Notes: generated by a model from the letters alone, not told the origin. 64,000 bases of DNA from Lolium rigidum (GCF_022539505.1 NC_061512.1:248760510-248824509), one strand, 5' to 3'; positions 10,239 to 21,864 are shown, counted from the first letter of the stretch. Made by a program: numbers and translations.

Positions 10239-11833
10239 TGATGCGCGTAGATGTACACGTCCGTTGGGAACCCCAAGAGGAAGGTATGATGCGCACAGTG
10301 GCAAGTTTTCCCTCAGAAAGAAACCAAGGTTTATCGAACCAGAAGGAGCCAAGAAGCACGTTGAATGTTGATGGCGGCGGGATGTAGTGCAGCGCAACAC
10401 CAGGGATTCCGGCGCCAACGTGGAACCTGCACAACACAACCAAAGTACTTTGTCCCAACGAAACAGTGAGGTTGTCAATCTCACCGGCTTGCTGTAACAA
10501 AGGATTAACCGTATTGTGTGGAAGATGATTGTTTGCAAGAAAACAGTAAAACAAGTATTGCAGTGGATTGTATGCGATGTAAAGAATAGGACCGGGGTCC
10601 ACAGTTCACTAGAGGTGTCTCTCCCATAAGATAAAAGCATGTTGGGTGAACAAATTACAGTCGGGCAATTGACAAATAGAAAAGGTCATAACAATTCATA
10701 TACATGATATGATAAATATAGTGAGATTTAATCAGGGCATTACGACAAAGTACATAGACCGCCATCCAACTGCATCTATGCCTAAAAAGTCCACCTTCAG
10801 GTTATCATCCGAACCCCTTTCGGTATTAAGTTGCAAAGCAACGAGACAATTGCATTAAGTATGGTGCGTAATGTAATCAACAACTACATCCTTAGACATA
10901 GAATCAATGTTTTATCCCTAGTGGCAACAGCACAACACAACCTTAGAACTTTCTGTCATTGTCCCAGGTATCAATGAAGGCATGAACCCACTATCGAGCA
11001 TAAATACTCCCTCTTGGAGTTAAGAGTAAAAACTTGGCCAGAGCCTCTACTAATAACGGAGAGCATGCAAGATCATAAACAACACATAAGTAATAGATTG
11101 ATAATCACCATAACATAGTATTCTCTATCCATCGGATCCCGACAAACACAACATCTAGTATTACAGATAGATGATCTTGATCATGTTAGGCAGCTCACAA
11201 GATCCAACAATGAAGCACATGAGGAGAAGACGACCATCTAGCTACTGCTATGGACCCATAGTCCAGGGGTGAACTACTCACTCATCCCTCCGGAGGCGAT
11301 CATGGCGATGAAGAGTCCTCCGGGAGATGAATCCCCTCTCCGGCAGGGTGCCGGAGGCGATCTCCTGAATCCCCCGAGATGGGATTCGCGGCGGCGGCGT
11401 CTCTGGAAGGTTTTCCGTATCGTGGCTCTCGGTACTGGGGGTTTCGCGACGGAGGCTTTAAGTAGGCGAAAGGGCAAGTCGGGGGGCCACACGAGGGCCC
11501 CACACGCCAGGGCCGCGCGGCCAAGCCCTAGGCCGCGCCGCCCTGTTGTGGCGGCGCCTCGTGGCCCCACTTCCTTCCCTCTTCTGTCTTCTGGAAGCTT
11601 CGTGCAAAAATAGGACCCTGGGCATTGATTTCGTCCAATTCCGAGAATATTTCCTTACTAGGATTTCTGAAACCAAAAACAGCAGAAAACAGCAACTGGC
11701 TCTTCGGCATCTTGTTAATAGGTTAGTGCCGGAAAATGCGTAAATACGACATATAATGTGTATAAAACATGTAGATATCATCAATAATGTAGCATGGAAC
11801 ATAAGAAATTATCGATACGTTGGAGACGTATCA
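10239..11833 (-). repeat. 3' LTR of element D (1595 bp)
   Basis: Plus-strand ends are TGATGCGCG and GACGTATCA. It aligns along its full length to 56128-57729 and to the solo LTR at 48691-50284. Confidence 0.93.
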
Positions 11834-11849
11834 GCATCCCCAAGCTTAG
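11834..11849 (-). other. Polypurine tract of element D
   Basis: The minus strand reads CTAAGCTTGGGGATGC directly before the 3' LTR. Two more copies of the same 16 bases lie inside the element at 53059 and 53117. Confidence 0.75.
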
Positions 11850-11919
11850 TTCTGCTCGTCCCGAGCAGGAAAAACGATAACAAAGATAATTTCTGAAGTG
11901 ACATGCCATCATAACCTTG

Positions 11920-13089
11920 TGTTGCCTGCCAAAGCCCACCGGCGAGCAGTGGTTAAGCAACACGAAGATCCGGGAGGCTTCCAGGGCGGCAGCGGGCCCT
12001 GGTCCCTCGACGTCGTCCCGCAAATGCTCCGGCACACGACCTGGCGGCTGCAAGGGCGTGCCACCTGACCTATACCTGGTCAGGAAGGTGTGTATTGCTT
12101 CGATTAATTCCCTGCATGGCAGACACGTAAACATTAAATACGAGCCCTATCGGCTCTCAGGTTGCCCTGTGGATCGGCTCAAAGAGCCGATCGCCCCATG
12201 GTTCATGTTGGATTTTCAATGACATGGGGATCCTGCTTGATCACAACAAAGCTAAACCAATCTACGATAGTTTAGGGTTTTCACCGTATGATCGGAACAT
12301 CCTACACGTAGTTGAGCCTAATAGACACGAAAGATAATGGAAAACTAACCCTAGAAGAGGCCTAAAAACCAACATTACGTTAATTCCCGGAACATCCCTC
12401 CTAGGACTAACAAACCATACCTAACGCACTACCGGATCGTTCAACCCGTTTGCAAGGCCTAACCATACGGATATTAAACTAATCCTTGAAGACAAGGAGC
12501 AACTATAACAGATCGGATCTACTAAGTAACGAACAAGCAAGATGCTGCCCTTACACCTGGATAGGTGTAAGGGCAGCTAGATGTTGAGGGACGGCATAGC
12601 TAAGCAAGTATGCGCGAGAAAAGCATCTATGCAAGCCCCAAAACATCTATGATAAATAGTGCTACTCGCCATCAACAACGCTTCAGTACGAGCAACACAA
12701 GGTAAACGAATAAACGTTGTGCTTGCCTAGATCGCAAGATGCGATCTAGGCAACATGGTGCTTACCCGGGAGAAACCCTCGAAAGAAGGGGTGGCGATGC
12801 GCCTGATTTGTGTTTGTTGTGAACGTGATTGTCCTCCTTTTCCGATAACCCTAGATACATATTTATAGTCCAAGGGACTTTCTAACTTGGTCGTGCACCT
12901 AACCGTGCACGAGTTAAACTCTATCTTTTAATCTAAACTACGATGCGATCTACTATATTACAGATACACGGGCAATTAAGCCCAAACTCTTCGCGCAAGG
13001 CCGCTTCAAAGATGCTCCACGTGTATATCTTTTAAGCCCATCTTCACTTATGGCCCATCTCCTGATTTGGCCAAAATCCGGTGATAACA
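11920..13089 (-). repeat. 3' LTR of element E (1170 bp)
   Basis: Plus-strand ends are TGTTGCC and GGTGATAACA. It contains four perfect inverted repeats (12064-12084, 12172-12192, 12545-12576, 12724-12752) and a minus-strand TATA box at 12859. Confidence 0.92.
12859..12867 (-). promoter_or_regulatory. TATA box in 3' LTR of element E
   Basis: The minus strand reads CTATAAATATG. The same site is at 51029-51037 in the 5' LTR, where it would start the genomic RNA. Confidence 0.65.
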
Positions 13090-13108
13090 CATGCCCCCCT
13101 GGTTTTGG
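13090..13108 (-). other. Polypurine tract of element E
   Basis: The minus strand reads CCAAAACCAGGGGGGCATG directly before the 3' LTR. Confidence 0.7.
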
Positions 13109-13278
13109 TAATGATAATTTCAAAACCACTCTGTTTTTACCTTCGAGGGGTCATGTCGTGGCAGAGCAGAACCGTCGCAGTATTCTTCATCATGACGCAT
13201 TGCCTTCTCAACTTCTCTGCACGATTTGACAACTTTGGCACCACATCCTTGGAAACCGTCCGAGCATTAAATCTCCAC

Positions 13279-13285
13279 TATATCT
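13279..13285 (+). promoter_or_regulatory. Possible TATA box of the antisense acidic-protein gene
   Basis: TATATCT lies about 90 bases before the ATG at 13376 and is followed by pyrimidine-rich leader sequence. This is a weak call based on position. Confidence 0.35.
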
Positions 13286-13375
13286 TCTTTTATTTAGCCA
13301 CATCGAACAGTTCCCCTCTTCATCCCCCCTGCTCCAAACCAGCCGTCCGTAAAAAAACCCTCTCCCTCTGACGCC

Positions 13376-13837
13376 ATGTCTTCCTCCTCCTCCTCCCAAT
13401 CCTCTTCCTCGAGCGAAGTAGAGCCAGAGGTCAATCAGATGGCCATCTACGATGCTCTCGCGCCTGAGCACTGGGACGCGGGAGAATGGGACTTCTCCAT
13501 CGAGTCAGAAGCCGACGAACCCCGCACCATCGGGGAGGAAGACCTCCAGTTCCTCGTTGACGGGGAGCTGGAAGCAGCGTGCGAAGACAACCTCCTCTCC
13601 TGGGAGATGGATCCTTCCTCCGACGAAGAGGAAGAAGAAGCGGAGGAGTCTGAAGAAGAAGACTCCTCCGACACCGGGTACCCACCGGCCAAGCACCTTC
13701 GAGGCTGGGCTTGGTCAGATGACGATGACGACGATGAGGAGGATGAAGATGCTACTGGCGGCTTCATCAGCAGCGACGAAGAGCCCGCCGGTAGCAGCGC
13801 TGACGACGGCGACGACGAGGGCAGTGACGGCCCTTAG
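13376..13837 (+). CDS. Acidic Ser/Asp/Glu-rich protein encoded antisense in element E
   Basis: It encodes 153 residues from ATG 13376, opposite in direction to Gag-Pol and lying between integrase and the 3' LTR. A Ser-only start (SSSSSSQSSSSSE) leads into a globular-looking part with E-H-W-D-A-G-E-W-D-F and L-Q-F-L-V-D-G-E-L-E. Two very acidic runs follow (D-E-E-E-E-E-A-E-E-S-E-E-E-D and D-D-D-D-D-D-E-E-D-E-D), separated by K-H-L-R-G-W-A-W. The leader is pyrimidine-rich and the sequence after the stop is AT-rich with possible poly(A) signals. The frame is intact while Gag-Pol has lesions. I do not recognise the family. The acidic composition could fit a histone- or nucleic-acid-mimicking protein, but that is a guess. 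Confidence 0.7.
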   Translation: MSSSSSSQSSSSSEVEPEVNQMAIYDALAPEHWDAGEWDFSIESEADEPRTIGEEDLQFLVDGELEAACEDNLLSWEMDPSSDEEEEEAEESEEEDSSDTGYPPAKHLRGWAWSDDDDDDEEDEDATGGFISSDEEPAGSSADDGDDEGSDGP

Positions 13838-14247
13838 ATTAGGGCGTAGTACAGGGTTAGTAGCAGTGCATTAGGCACTCAGATGACCCCTTTTGAGGGC
13901 AATTAGCTCTTCACTGTAAAATTCCCTTTGAATTAATGATAATGTTCCTCCAATTGAACTTCCAATCAACCAAATTCAAAGGTGGTCAACGCCCCAAGAG
14001 CCGATAACATCGTATCGGCTTTCACTACCAGATGCCGATAACGCCCATCTGATAAACAACCAGGCCAGTTCAGGTAAGCAATCTTCAGACTTAGACGATA
14101 ACTTGAAACCTGACCATGGTGCTTGATTCCTCTAAAGTCGATGACTGCGCATCGGCTGTTTTTATTCTAAAGTCGATGTTTGTGCATCGGCTGTTTCCCA
14201 AAAATAAAATTTTCTGCTGGCTGATTTCGTGTATCGGCCTCCATATC
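13838..14247. other. Tail of element E between the antisense gene and integrase, with short repeats
   Basis: It holds the 3' end of the antisense gene, an inverted repeat AGCCGATA/TATCGGCT (13999-14020) and a tandem pair of about 30 bp starting TAAAGTCGATG (14133-14167, 14168-14196). No further gene is seen. Confidence 0.7.
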
Positions 14248-16155
14248 TTACTGCTCATCATCCCACATGCTTGGGAAGTACTTCTTGAGATGCTGACCGT
14301 TGACAGCCACTGGGAACTTCCGGCCGTCCAACTGTTCGAGCATATATGCATTGCCCTTTAACACTTGGTCGACTTTGTACGGGCCGTGCCAATTTGGAGA
14401 CCACTTTCCATATATTGTATCCTTAGTCCCCAACGGCAATACAGCTTCCCATACCAGATCACCCACCTGGAACTCCTTTGGCTTCAATTTCTTATTATAT
14501 GCCCGAGCCACCTTGGCTTTATTCTCCTTGATCTTCTCAAGTGACCAAAGTCTAAGTTCCGTTGCATCCTCAATACTGTCGCTCATCAGGGCTGCATATT
14601 CTCCAGTAGTTAAATCATTCTGAAATGTAAACCTTCTCGACCCGGCTTGGATTTCCCAAGGTAACACGGCTTCTTGTCCATAGACCAGATGGTATGGCGA
14701 GGTTTTTATGGCTCCATGGCACGACATGCGATAGGCCCACAAAGCTTCTGACAATATCTCGTGCCAACGTCTAGGATTCTCGTCGATCTTTCTCTTAATC
14801 AGCTTGATCAAACTTTTGTTGGACGCTTCAGCATGTCCATTTGCTTGAGCGTAGTATGGCGACGATCGGATCGACTTGATTCCCATATCATCACAGAATT
14901 TCCTGAACTCCTTCGAAACGAAAACCGAACCTCCATCGGTTGTGATAGTCTGGGGAATCCCGAATCTGTGGATGACGTGCTCCTTCACAAAATCGACAAC
15001 ATCTGACGCGTTCACTGCCTTCATAGGGACGGCCTCTACCCATTTGGTAAAATAATCTGTAATGGCCAGAACCCATACATGACCCTTGCTCGAAGGAGGA
15101 TGTATCTTGCCGATCATATCCATACCCCATCCTCGGAATGGCCACGGCTTGATGATAGGATTCATTGCTGATGCGGGCACCATCTGAATGTTCCCAAATC
15201 TCTGACATGCCTGACACCCTTTATAATATTGGAAACAATCTTCGAGCATAGTGGGCCAGTAAAATCCCGATCGCCTGATCAGCCACTTCATCTTATGAGC
15301 CGATTGGTGCGTTCCACACGTACCTTCATGTACCTCATGCAAGAGCCGATTGGACTCGGCTGGCCCCAAACACTTGAGAAGTAACCCTTCCAAAGTCCTG
15401 TAGAACATGTCATCCCCAATCAGGACGTACTTCATGGCCCTGTATCTTATCCGTTTAGGTGCCCCCCGAGCCGGATCCTTTAAGTAATTGAAGATATCGG
15501 CTCTCCAATCATCGGGCTCCATGAGTTGCACCTGAAAATCGGCTTCCTCAACCACGTCTTTGTATCCTGACGCCGTCTGTGCAAGGTCGTTTGCCTCGGT
15601 ATTTTGCGTCCTTGGGATCCAATGGAAGTTGATATACCTGAACTGGGCCATCAGCTCACGGCATTGCATCCATAATGGGAAAAGTGACCCACTTTCACAC
15701 TTGTACTCCTCCGTGAGTTGAGAAATTACTAATTTGGAATCCCCAAAGATCTCCACTGCCTCCGCCCCGGCGTCCAATAGCAACTCCATGCCCTTGCATA
15801 TTGCTTCATATTCAGCAACATTGTTAGTGCAAGGTGTAGATAACCTGATGGAGAAGGAGTATGTTGCCCCCCGAGGCGACACGAGTAGCATGCCGATGCC
15901 ACAACCATCTTCGCAGACCGATCCATCGAAGAACATGGTGCATGCACGCACGGATAGCGCTGCTACATCCGTATTTATTCGTTCAGCAATGAGATCAGCC
16001 AACGCTTGTCCCTTGACTCCTTTCGCAGGCTGATACCGGATATCAAATTCCGATAGAGCAAACATCCATTTGCCGAGTCGGCCTTTCAGCACAGGAGCCG
16101 ACAGCATGTGCTTGATGACATCTGATTTGCAGATGACGATGATCTCTGCTTTCAG
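14248..16155 (-). CDS. pol: RNase H end, archaeal-type RNase H and integrase of element E
   Basis: The open frame continues from a stop codon at 16156-16158 to 14248, 619 residues from the first ATG (16107). Archaeal-type RNase H has all four acidic positions: D61 (F-F-D-G-S), E99 (V-A-E-Y-E-A), D123 (F-G-D-S-K) and D174 (E-A-N-D-L-A). The integrase zinc domain has H260, H267, C298 and C301. The catalytic core has D330 (W-G-M-D), D391 (T-T-D-G-G) and E427 (G-H-A-E-A), with 35 residues between the last two. The C-terminal part has the G-P-Y-K-V chromatin/DNA-binding block. The protein end is intact. The TAA at 16156 separates it from RT, so as sequenced it could not be made as one polyprotein. 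Confidence 0.9.
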   Translation of the reverse strand: MKAEIIVICKSDVIKHMLSAPVLKGRLGKWMFALSEFDIRYQPAKGVKGQALADLIAERINTDVAALSVRACTMFFDGSVCEDGCGIGMLLVSPRGATYSFSIRLSTPCTNNVAEYEAICKGMELLLDAGAEAVEIFGDSKLVISQLTEEYKCESGSLFPLWMQCRELMAQFRYINFHWIPRTQNTEANDLAQTASGYKDVVEEADFQVQLMEPDDWRADIFNYLKDPARGAPKRIRYRAMKYVLIGDDMFYRTLEGLLLKCLGPAESNRLLHEVHEGTCGTHQSAHKMKWLIRRSGFYWPTMLEDCFQYYKGCQACQRFGNIQMVPASAMNPIIKPWPFRGWGMDMIGKIHPPSSKGHVWVLAITDYFTKWVEAVPMKAVNASDVVDFVKEHVIHRFGIPQTITTDGGSVFVSKEFRKFCDDMGIKSIRSSPYYAQANGHAEASNKSLIKLIKRKIDENPRRWHEILSEALWAYRMSCHGAIKTSPYHLVYGQEAVLPWEIQAGSRRFTFQNDLTTGEYAALMSDSIEDATELRLWSLEKIKENKAKVARAYNKKLKPKEFQVGDLVWEAVLPLGTKDTIYGKWSPNWHGPYKVDQVLKGNAYMLEQLDGRKFPVAVNGQHLKKYFPSMWDDEQ

Positions 16156-18251
16156 TTAGATGTGCTGAATCTTGGTGCAGGTAAAGAACATGCAGAGGCA
16201 CAACTTCTCGATCTCGAGGTACCTTGTTTCCGCATCCAACATCCTTCTGCTGAGGTAGAAAACCACTTTCTCCAGTCCATCATAAACCTGCACCACCACT
16301 GACGCGATAGAGGTATCAGCTACCGACAGATAAATGTAGAAGGGTCTGTCTTGCTGTGGTGGAACCAACACAGGTGGCTTCGTCAAGTATTCCTTGATAT
16401 CGTCAAATGCTTTCTGTTGCTCTCCCCCCAGCGAAACTCCTCGTCAGACTTAATTTTGACCAATCCCATGAATGACTCGATTCGTCCTGACAGGTTAGAG
16501 ATAAACCTTCTGACGAAATTGATTTTGCCGATGAGACACTGGAGCTCCTTCTTCGTGGTGGGTGGCTTCATTGTACGCACCGCCTCTTGACTTTTCAGGC
16601 CGATCTCAATTCCACGCTCATGGACTAGGAAACCCAAGAACTGACCGGCCGTCACACCAAAGGCACACTTTTTTGGATTCATTCTTAATCCGAACTTCCT
16701 AGTTCGGTCGAGGACGCGCCGTAAATCTCCCAAGTGCCCGTCCACTGAAACGGACTTAACCACCACGTCATCGATGTAAATCTTGACCAATTTGCCGATC
16801 AAACCGTGAAAGATGTAATTCATGGCCCTCTGGTACGTTGCGCCAGCATTCTTCAGTCCAAACGTCATGACTACATATTCAAACAAGCCCACCGAGCCTG
16901 GCACTCTGAACACAGTCTTGTTTATATCTTCTGGAGCCATAAAAATTTGGTTGTAGCCGGCATTACCATCCATGAAGCTTAAAACTTTATGACCAGCCGC
17001 TGCATTGATCAAAGTCTCTGCTACTGGCATTGGGTATTCGTCCTTTGGGGTGGCACTGTTGAGATTCCGAAAATCTATGGCGACGCGCCACCGGCCATCC
17101 TTTTTCTCCACAGGTACGACATTGGAAATCCATTCAGCGTACCTGCATGGCCTGATGAACCCGGCGTCTAACATCTTCTGGATCTCTTTCTTGACTTCCA
17201 CCAAGATTTCGGCCTTCATTTGTCGGGCGCGCTGCTGGAACGGCCGAAATCCTTTCTTCAGAGGGAGCCGATGCTCGATAATGCTCCTGTCTAACCCAGG
17301 CATCTCTGTGTAATCCCATGCGAAACAATCTGGGTATTCCTTCAACAGGGCTATCAACTGGCTCTTCAGCTGCGGATCCAACTTTTTGCTGACAAATGTT
17401 GGTCGTGGCTTATCCCCAGGGCCAATGTCAATCTCTTCCAATTCATCAGCCGATGTAAACCCATACCCCAGCTTTCCGTCGCCTTCTAAATCCATGTCGC
17501 GCACCGGCAAAAGGCGTATTGGGGTTGGCTTTAGCCGATCGCTAGAATCGGCCTCCTTTTCCATCGTAATGCTTACTGGGGATTCACCACTTTTCATTGT
17601 TTGGGGCCGATCGTGTGGATCGGCCTCCTCTTCACCTTTGCCGCGGGAGCGACTGCTCTCGGGCTTATCCTCGTCATGGCGATCTGCAAGCCCTGTCGTA
17701 TTGATATCAAACGAGAAACCTGGCTCGCGTTCTATGCACTGGCTGAGATCGACCATGTTGACTTCCGGAAACGGCTGCGTGTCAACTCTCATGGCAAACT
17801 GACCGAAGAGCAATCGGCCTTGTTCTATCGCCATCTGAATCTGTCCGCGAAGGACTTTGCAGTCGTTGGTGGTATGGGTAAACGTGTGATGCCATTTGCA
17901 GTATGGCTTGCCGTTCATCTCTTGAGGCGTGGGGATTTTGTGGCCTTCGGGTAACTTCAGCTGTTTCTCCTTCAGCAGCAGATCGAAAATTTGCTCAGTT
18001 TTGCTCAAATCGAAGTCGAACCCCTTCATAGGCCCTGGTTGCTTCACCCACTTGCAGGACACGGGTTTTGCCCCCCGAGTCCACTCAGCTACAGCGACCT
18101 CCTGATCCCCTGCAGAGTCTTCATCTTCGTCCGTTTCGATCAGGGCGACGCGCTTGTACTTGTCCTGGTACAATTCTGGATGGCGCTGTTCATATGCTGT
18201 CAACTTCTGAACCATGTGCGCCAGTGAATTGTACTCTGCTTGGAAGGTCAC
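16156..18251 (-). pseudogene. pol: Gag C-terminus, reverse transcriptase and RNase H of element E (frameshift near 16410)
   Basis: One open frame runs from the end of Gag to 16383. A zinc-knuckle-like C118-x2-H...H126-x4-C131 cluster is followed by a charged linker (about 165-260) and RT (about 335-550). RT has V-P-V-E-K-K-D-G-R-W-R-V, F-M-D-G-N-A-G-Y-N-Q-I and the catalytic Y-I-D-D at 492-495. A one-base slip near 16410 moves RNase H into another frame (16386-16156), which ends in TAA. No aspartic protease signature (D-T-G, D-S-G or D-G-G type) is present in the linker where it should lie. The product would reverse-transcribe element RNA. Confidence 0.88.
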
Positions 18252-19331
18252 ATCTTTGAGCGGCGCTGATAATCCTGCTACCGCCGGCTCGATCGCTTCC
18301 TTCTCGGTTAGGCGAACCGAATAACATCGGTTCCCGACGGTCCCGAACCTCCGGATGTACTCGGATAACGTCTCTCCTCGTCTCGCCGAACTTGAGTCGG
18401 ATCGGCAAGGCTAGCTTCCGTGGTTTCTGAATGGTATTGTTCATGGAATTGCTCTTCCAGCTGCTTCCACGTCCGAACCGAGTCTGGTAGCAACGAGGTG
18501 TACCACCCAAAGGCTGGACCCGTGAGAGACTGCGAGAAGAACCTCACACGTAGCTCGTCTGAAGCCGAGACCATGCCCAACTGTGCCAAGTATCGGCTCA
18601 CGTGCTCGATCGAGCCGGTTCCTTCTGATCCACTAAATTTTGTGAAGTCAGGAAGCCGATACTTAGGTGGCAGCGGGATCAGGTCGTAGTCGTTGGGATA
18701 CGGCTTGGAATAGCCGATCATCCTCTTCTTCGGCAGTATGCCGAACTTGTCTCTCATGATGGCGATGATCTCATCCACAGTAGGAGCTGCAGAAGCTGAT
18801 CGTTCATGACTTGTATTGGTGGCATATTTAGTTAGCCACGCCTGTTTCTCAGCATCCGCTCCAGAACTGCTTCCTGCTCCAGCGACTCCTCCTGCCGTGG
18901 CAGTCCTTCCTGCTGTAACCTGGGTCATCCAGTTGTTGCAGTCCGGCACGTATGTGCACACGTATCCATGTGGAACTTCCTTGGGCGGCTCATACAGGAA
19001 TTGGTAGTCGCCTGGATCACCTCCCTCCTTGTAGACGACATACGCCGGTGAACCTTGTTGCTGTGGAGCTGCAAACGTGTGTTGCAGTGGTGGCCTTGTG
19101 TAGAGCGGTACCTCCCCTTGGTGAGTTCCTAGAGCAGGACCTGACGGAGAGTACTTGTGCTTCGTGACTTCTTGCACCACATTGAGCGCGACACGCTCTA
19201 GAGTGTTCACCAGGCTCTCAGCATGCCGATGAAGAGAGCGAGCAACGGCATAGTTGACTTCCTGTCGTAGGGCTCTGGTACGTTCGTCCGAAGGGAGATA
19301 GATCTAGTCCATCCAGCGCGCCTTCGGGTTG
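18252..19331 (-). pseudogene. gag: Gag of element E, main part (frameshifts near 18380 and 19300)
   Basis: From 19210 the frame runs 300 codons to 18308, but the true frame slips near 18380, exactly where the minus strand reads CGAGACGAG, and continues into 18251. The Gag core is at about 180-270, with L-P-D-F-T-K-F-S-G, S-L-T-G-P-A-F-G-W-Y and W-K-Q-L-E-E-Q-F. Upstream is a Pro/Gln-rich segment and a conserved Y-V-P-D-C-N-N-W patch. Another slip lies between 19290 and 19331. The N-terminal end is beyond element F at 48279-48440. Confidence 0.83.
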
Positions 19332-21856
19332 TGTAATATCCCAGGTTTAGAGGCAATAAAATGAGAGAACACCAAAGTGTGCATTGCATTCATGCATAGA
19401 AAATCCGGGGAATTTTCGCGCTTCAAATAAAACTTACCACAGTAACTGAAGTTTCACTTGACTTGCTGGAATTGAAGTAGGTCATCAAGTCAAGCGCTAT
19501 AAACTTCAATGTGATCTTTGCTAAAACCCTATTTTGGGTAGATATGATTTGATCTATGGGCTGGATCAAATAGAAGTAGATTCACAATAAATAACACCTT
19601 AAGTAAGGATCAACTACAAGATCTTATAAAAGATCTCAACATGACATTCCTTACAACAACACATGAATAATTATTCAACCATAAATCAAAGAATTAAGAA
19701 ACTATTACTTACTTATCTTTTCCATGTCTTCTACTAAATAAATGTTCCTACCATGAGTCACATGGTATATCTTTTCAACTACAATACTTGAACCAAGTCA
19801 AGAACATTCATATTCATTCTTCATTAACCTTGACCATTCCAATCTTGTTTCCAAGCTCATTTACATTAAACCCTAGAGGAAGGAGAGAACTATTCTTATG
19901 CTTATATTATCCATTGGGTAGAACCTAGTTTAATATTCAACCTATCTATGTGAGGTAAACCATTAATACTAATCAATGCTATAAGGAGTACAAGTCAAGT
20001 GCTAAACCCTACTTGACCTAGCTAATATTTGATAGTAAGTAAGAACCTCTTTTACTAGTGATCCAAGAGAGAGGCAAGTGTTGTGATCATTACAACTTGG
20101 TAATGATCATAAACCCTAGAGGAACCCTACCTATTCAGGAGAGCTCAACCTAAAGAGGTATACTCAAGTATATGGACTTATACTTGATCTTGGAGAGAGA
20201 ACCAAGATTCACTAATGAATTGTTGTGAGGCCAATACTTTGATCATTACAAATTGGGTGATGATCATAAACCCAAAGAATCTAAGTGAGTGTGTTAAAGA
20301 AGAGAGACTAGTGAGGAATAAGTGGGTCATGTCTAATGCATGATATTATCTTATAAATTGAGGTAATAAGTTAAGTTGATAGATGTGATCAATAGATCTC
20401 ACCTATCACATGAAATGATAAATACATCATAGTAGTTAATCCAGACCAATACTCATGCCTTGTGTAGTATTGATATGGTATTTAAACCCTGCCTATCCAA
20501 ACACTTGAAACAAACCTAGTACTGCCTTGATAGAATAATTCTACCTAAGTGAGGAGGAGTAACCCTAGCCAATTAAACATAACCCTAGTTTATGCTCATA
20601 GCCTAATTCTAGTTGTGTATCACTTGGGTGATCACTACTAAAACCCTAGGACATATTTGAATTCTAATCCAAGTATCACTTTGGATTATAAGTAGAACCC
20701 TGCCATGCCTCATGCCTATTTATATTCAATTTAGTGAAGAGTATACAAAACCCTAAATCCTTCATATAGGATTCACCCCACATAAAATGTTATGCCCTAA
20801 ATTGTGTACCATGGATCACAAGTATCAACCAAGCCATATATACCTAGAGCCTAAATGCCATTTGGTGAGTAGAGTGAACCAATATCCAACTTTATTTTGC
20901 TTTCCAAAGGGATTGCTTTGTGAACCAAATGAAATAGTATTTTAAAAATAGAATCATCACATGAGCAATTGAATGCACCATGTGGAATTTAGGGTCCATC
21001 CTAAATAATTTAAGTCAAAGTTTGATTGATGATTATAGAATTTATTAAACCATTTTCTTAAACCCTAAGAACTATAATACACATAAAATCATGGACCTAT
21101 TCCATACCCTTTACTATTTGTTAAACTCTAGCTATAATTATAATATGTGCACAATCCATATTATGATGTACAAGTCAAACTTAACAAAGTGTTCACCAAG
21201 CACATGTTATAATTTTCAACCATTCAAACAGAGTGGTTCCTAAATAAAAGGAATAGAGATAAACATTTCAAACCATGCTAATTTCCAATTTAAAATGCAT
21301 TTCACAAGAACACCAAATTACTCAATTATGAAATGGTTGTTTATAAACAAAACAATACAACAGGTAGCATTATCAAATTGTTCTGATATTAAAATATTTT
21401 AGAATCTGCAAAACAACACATAATTCAAATCAAGTTAAAACCAGTAAATAAAAACAGAAAAAGAAAACAGCAATTTGAAAAAAAAAATGGAGGGAAACGT
21501 ACCTGGCAGGCCGAGCAAGCACCGCAGACAGCCCATCACCACCACGTCCACCAAGCCCGATATCAGCCCAGCCCAAAGCCACTTACCTTTTGGGTCGCTT
21601 TAAAAATCGTGCAAGGAGAAAAGCCACCTTCTTCTTCCTTCCCGGCGTCGACAGCGCAGAGGGGAGCTTCGGCCACGTCCTCGACGGGGATAAGAACGCC
21701 GCCGGACGCCAGAGACCATCTCAGAGCCTCGCCAAATCTTCTCACGTCCGTCTCATCCACTTCTCATCAAGATTCACGCCCAATCCACCTCAGTCTTCAT
21801 CGAGGCATCCCGGCCACTGCCGCCGGCGAGGTGACGAGATAGACCTCGTCGTGGCC

Positions 21857-21864
21857 TATAAATA
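21857..21864 (+). promoter_or_regulatory. TATA box in 5' LTR of element F
   Basis: TATAAATA lies in the GC-rich island, followed by AACCCTAA and a pyrimidine-rich leader. A 14-codon open frame starts at ATG 21971. A good plant 5' splice site, CTCAAG followed by GTGAAC, is at 22184. The same set is in the 3' LTR (TATA at 44368-44375, donor at 44695). Confidence 0.65.

Noticed and set aside
11269..11613. Open frames in the GC-rich part of the LTRs of element D (also 57165-57509 and 49726-49941)
   Set aside because: They are LTR promoter-region sequence present in all three copies with different frame breaks, on the strand opposite to the element in part. No domain is recognisable.
13431..13874. 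Other frames across the acidic-protein gene
   Set aside because: The Ser-rich minus-strand frame and Arg-rich plus-strand frame are mirror products of the GA-rich acidic-coding DNA. Only the 13376 frame has a plausible start, leader and tail.
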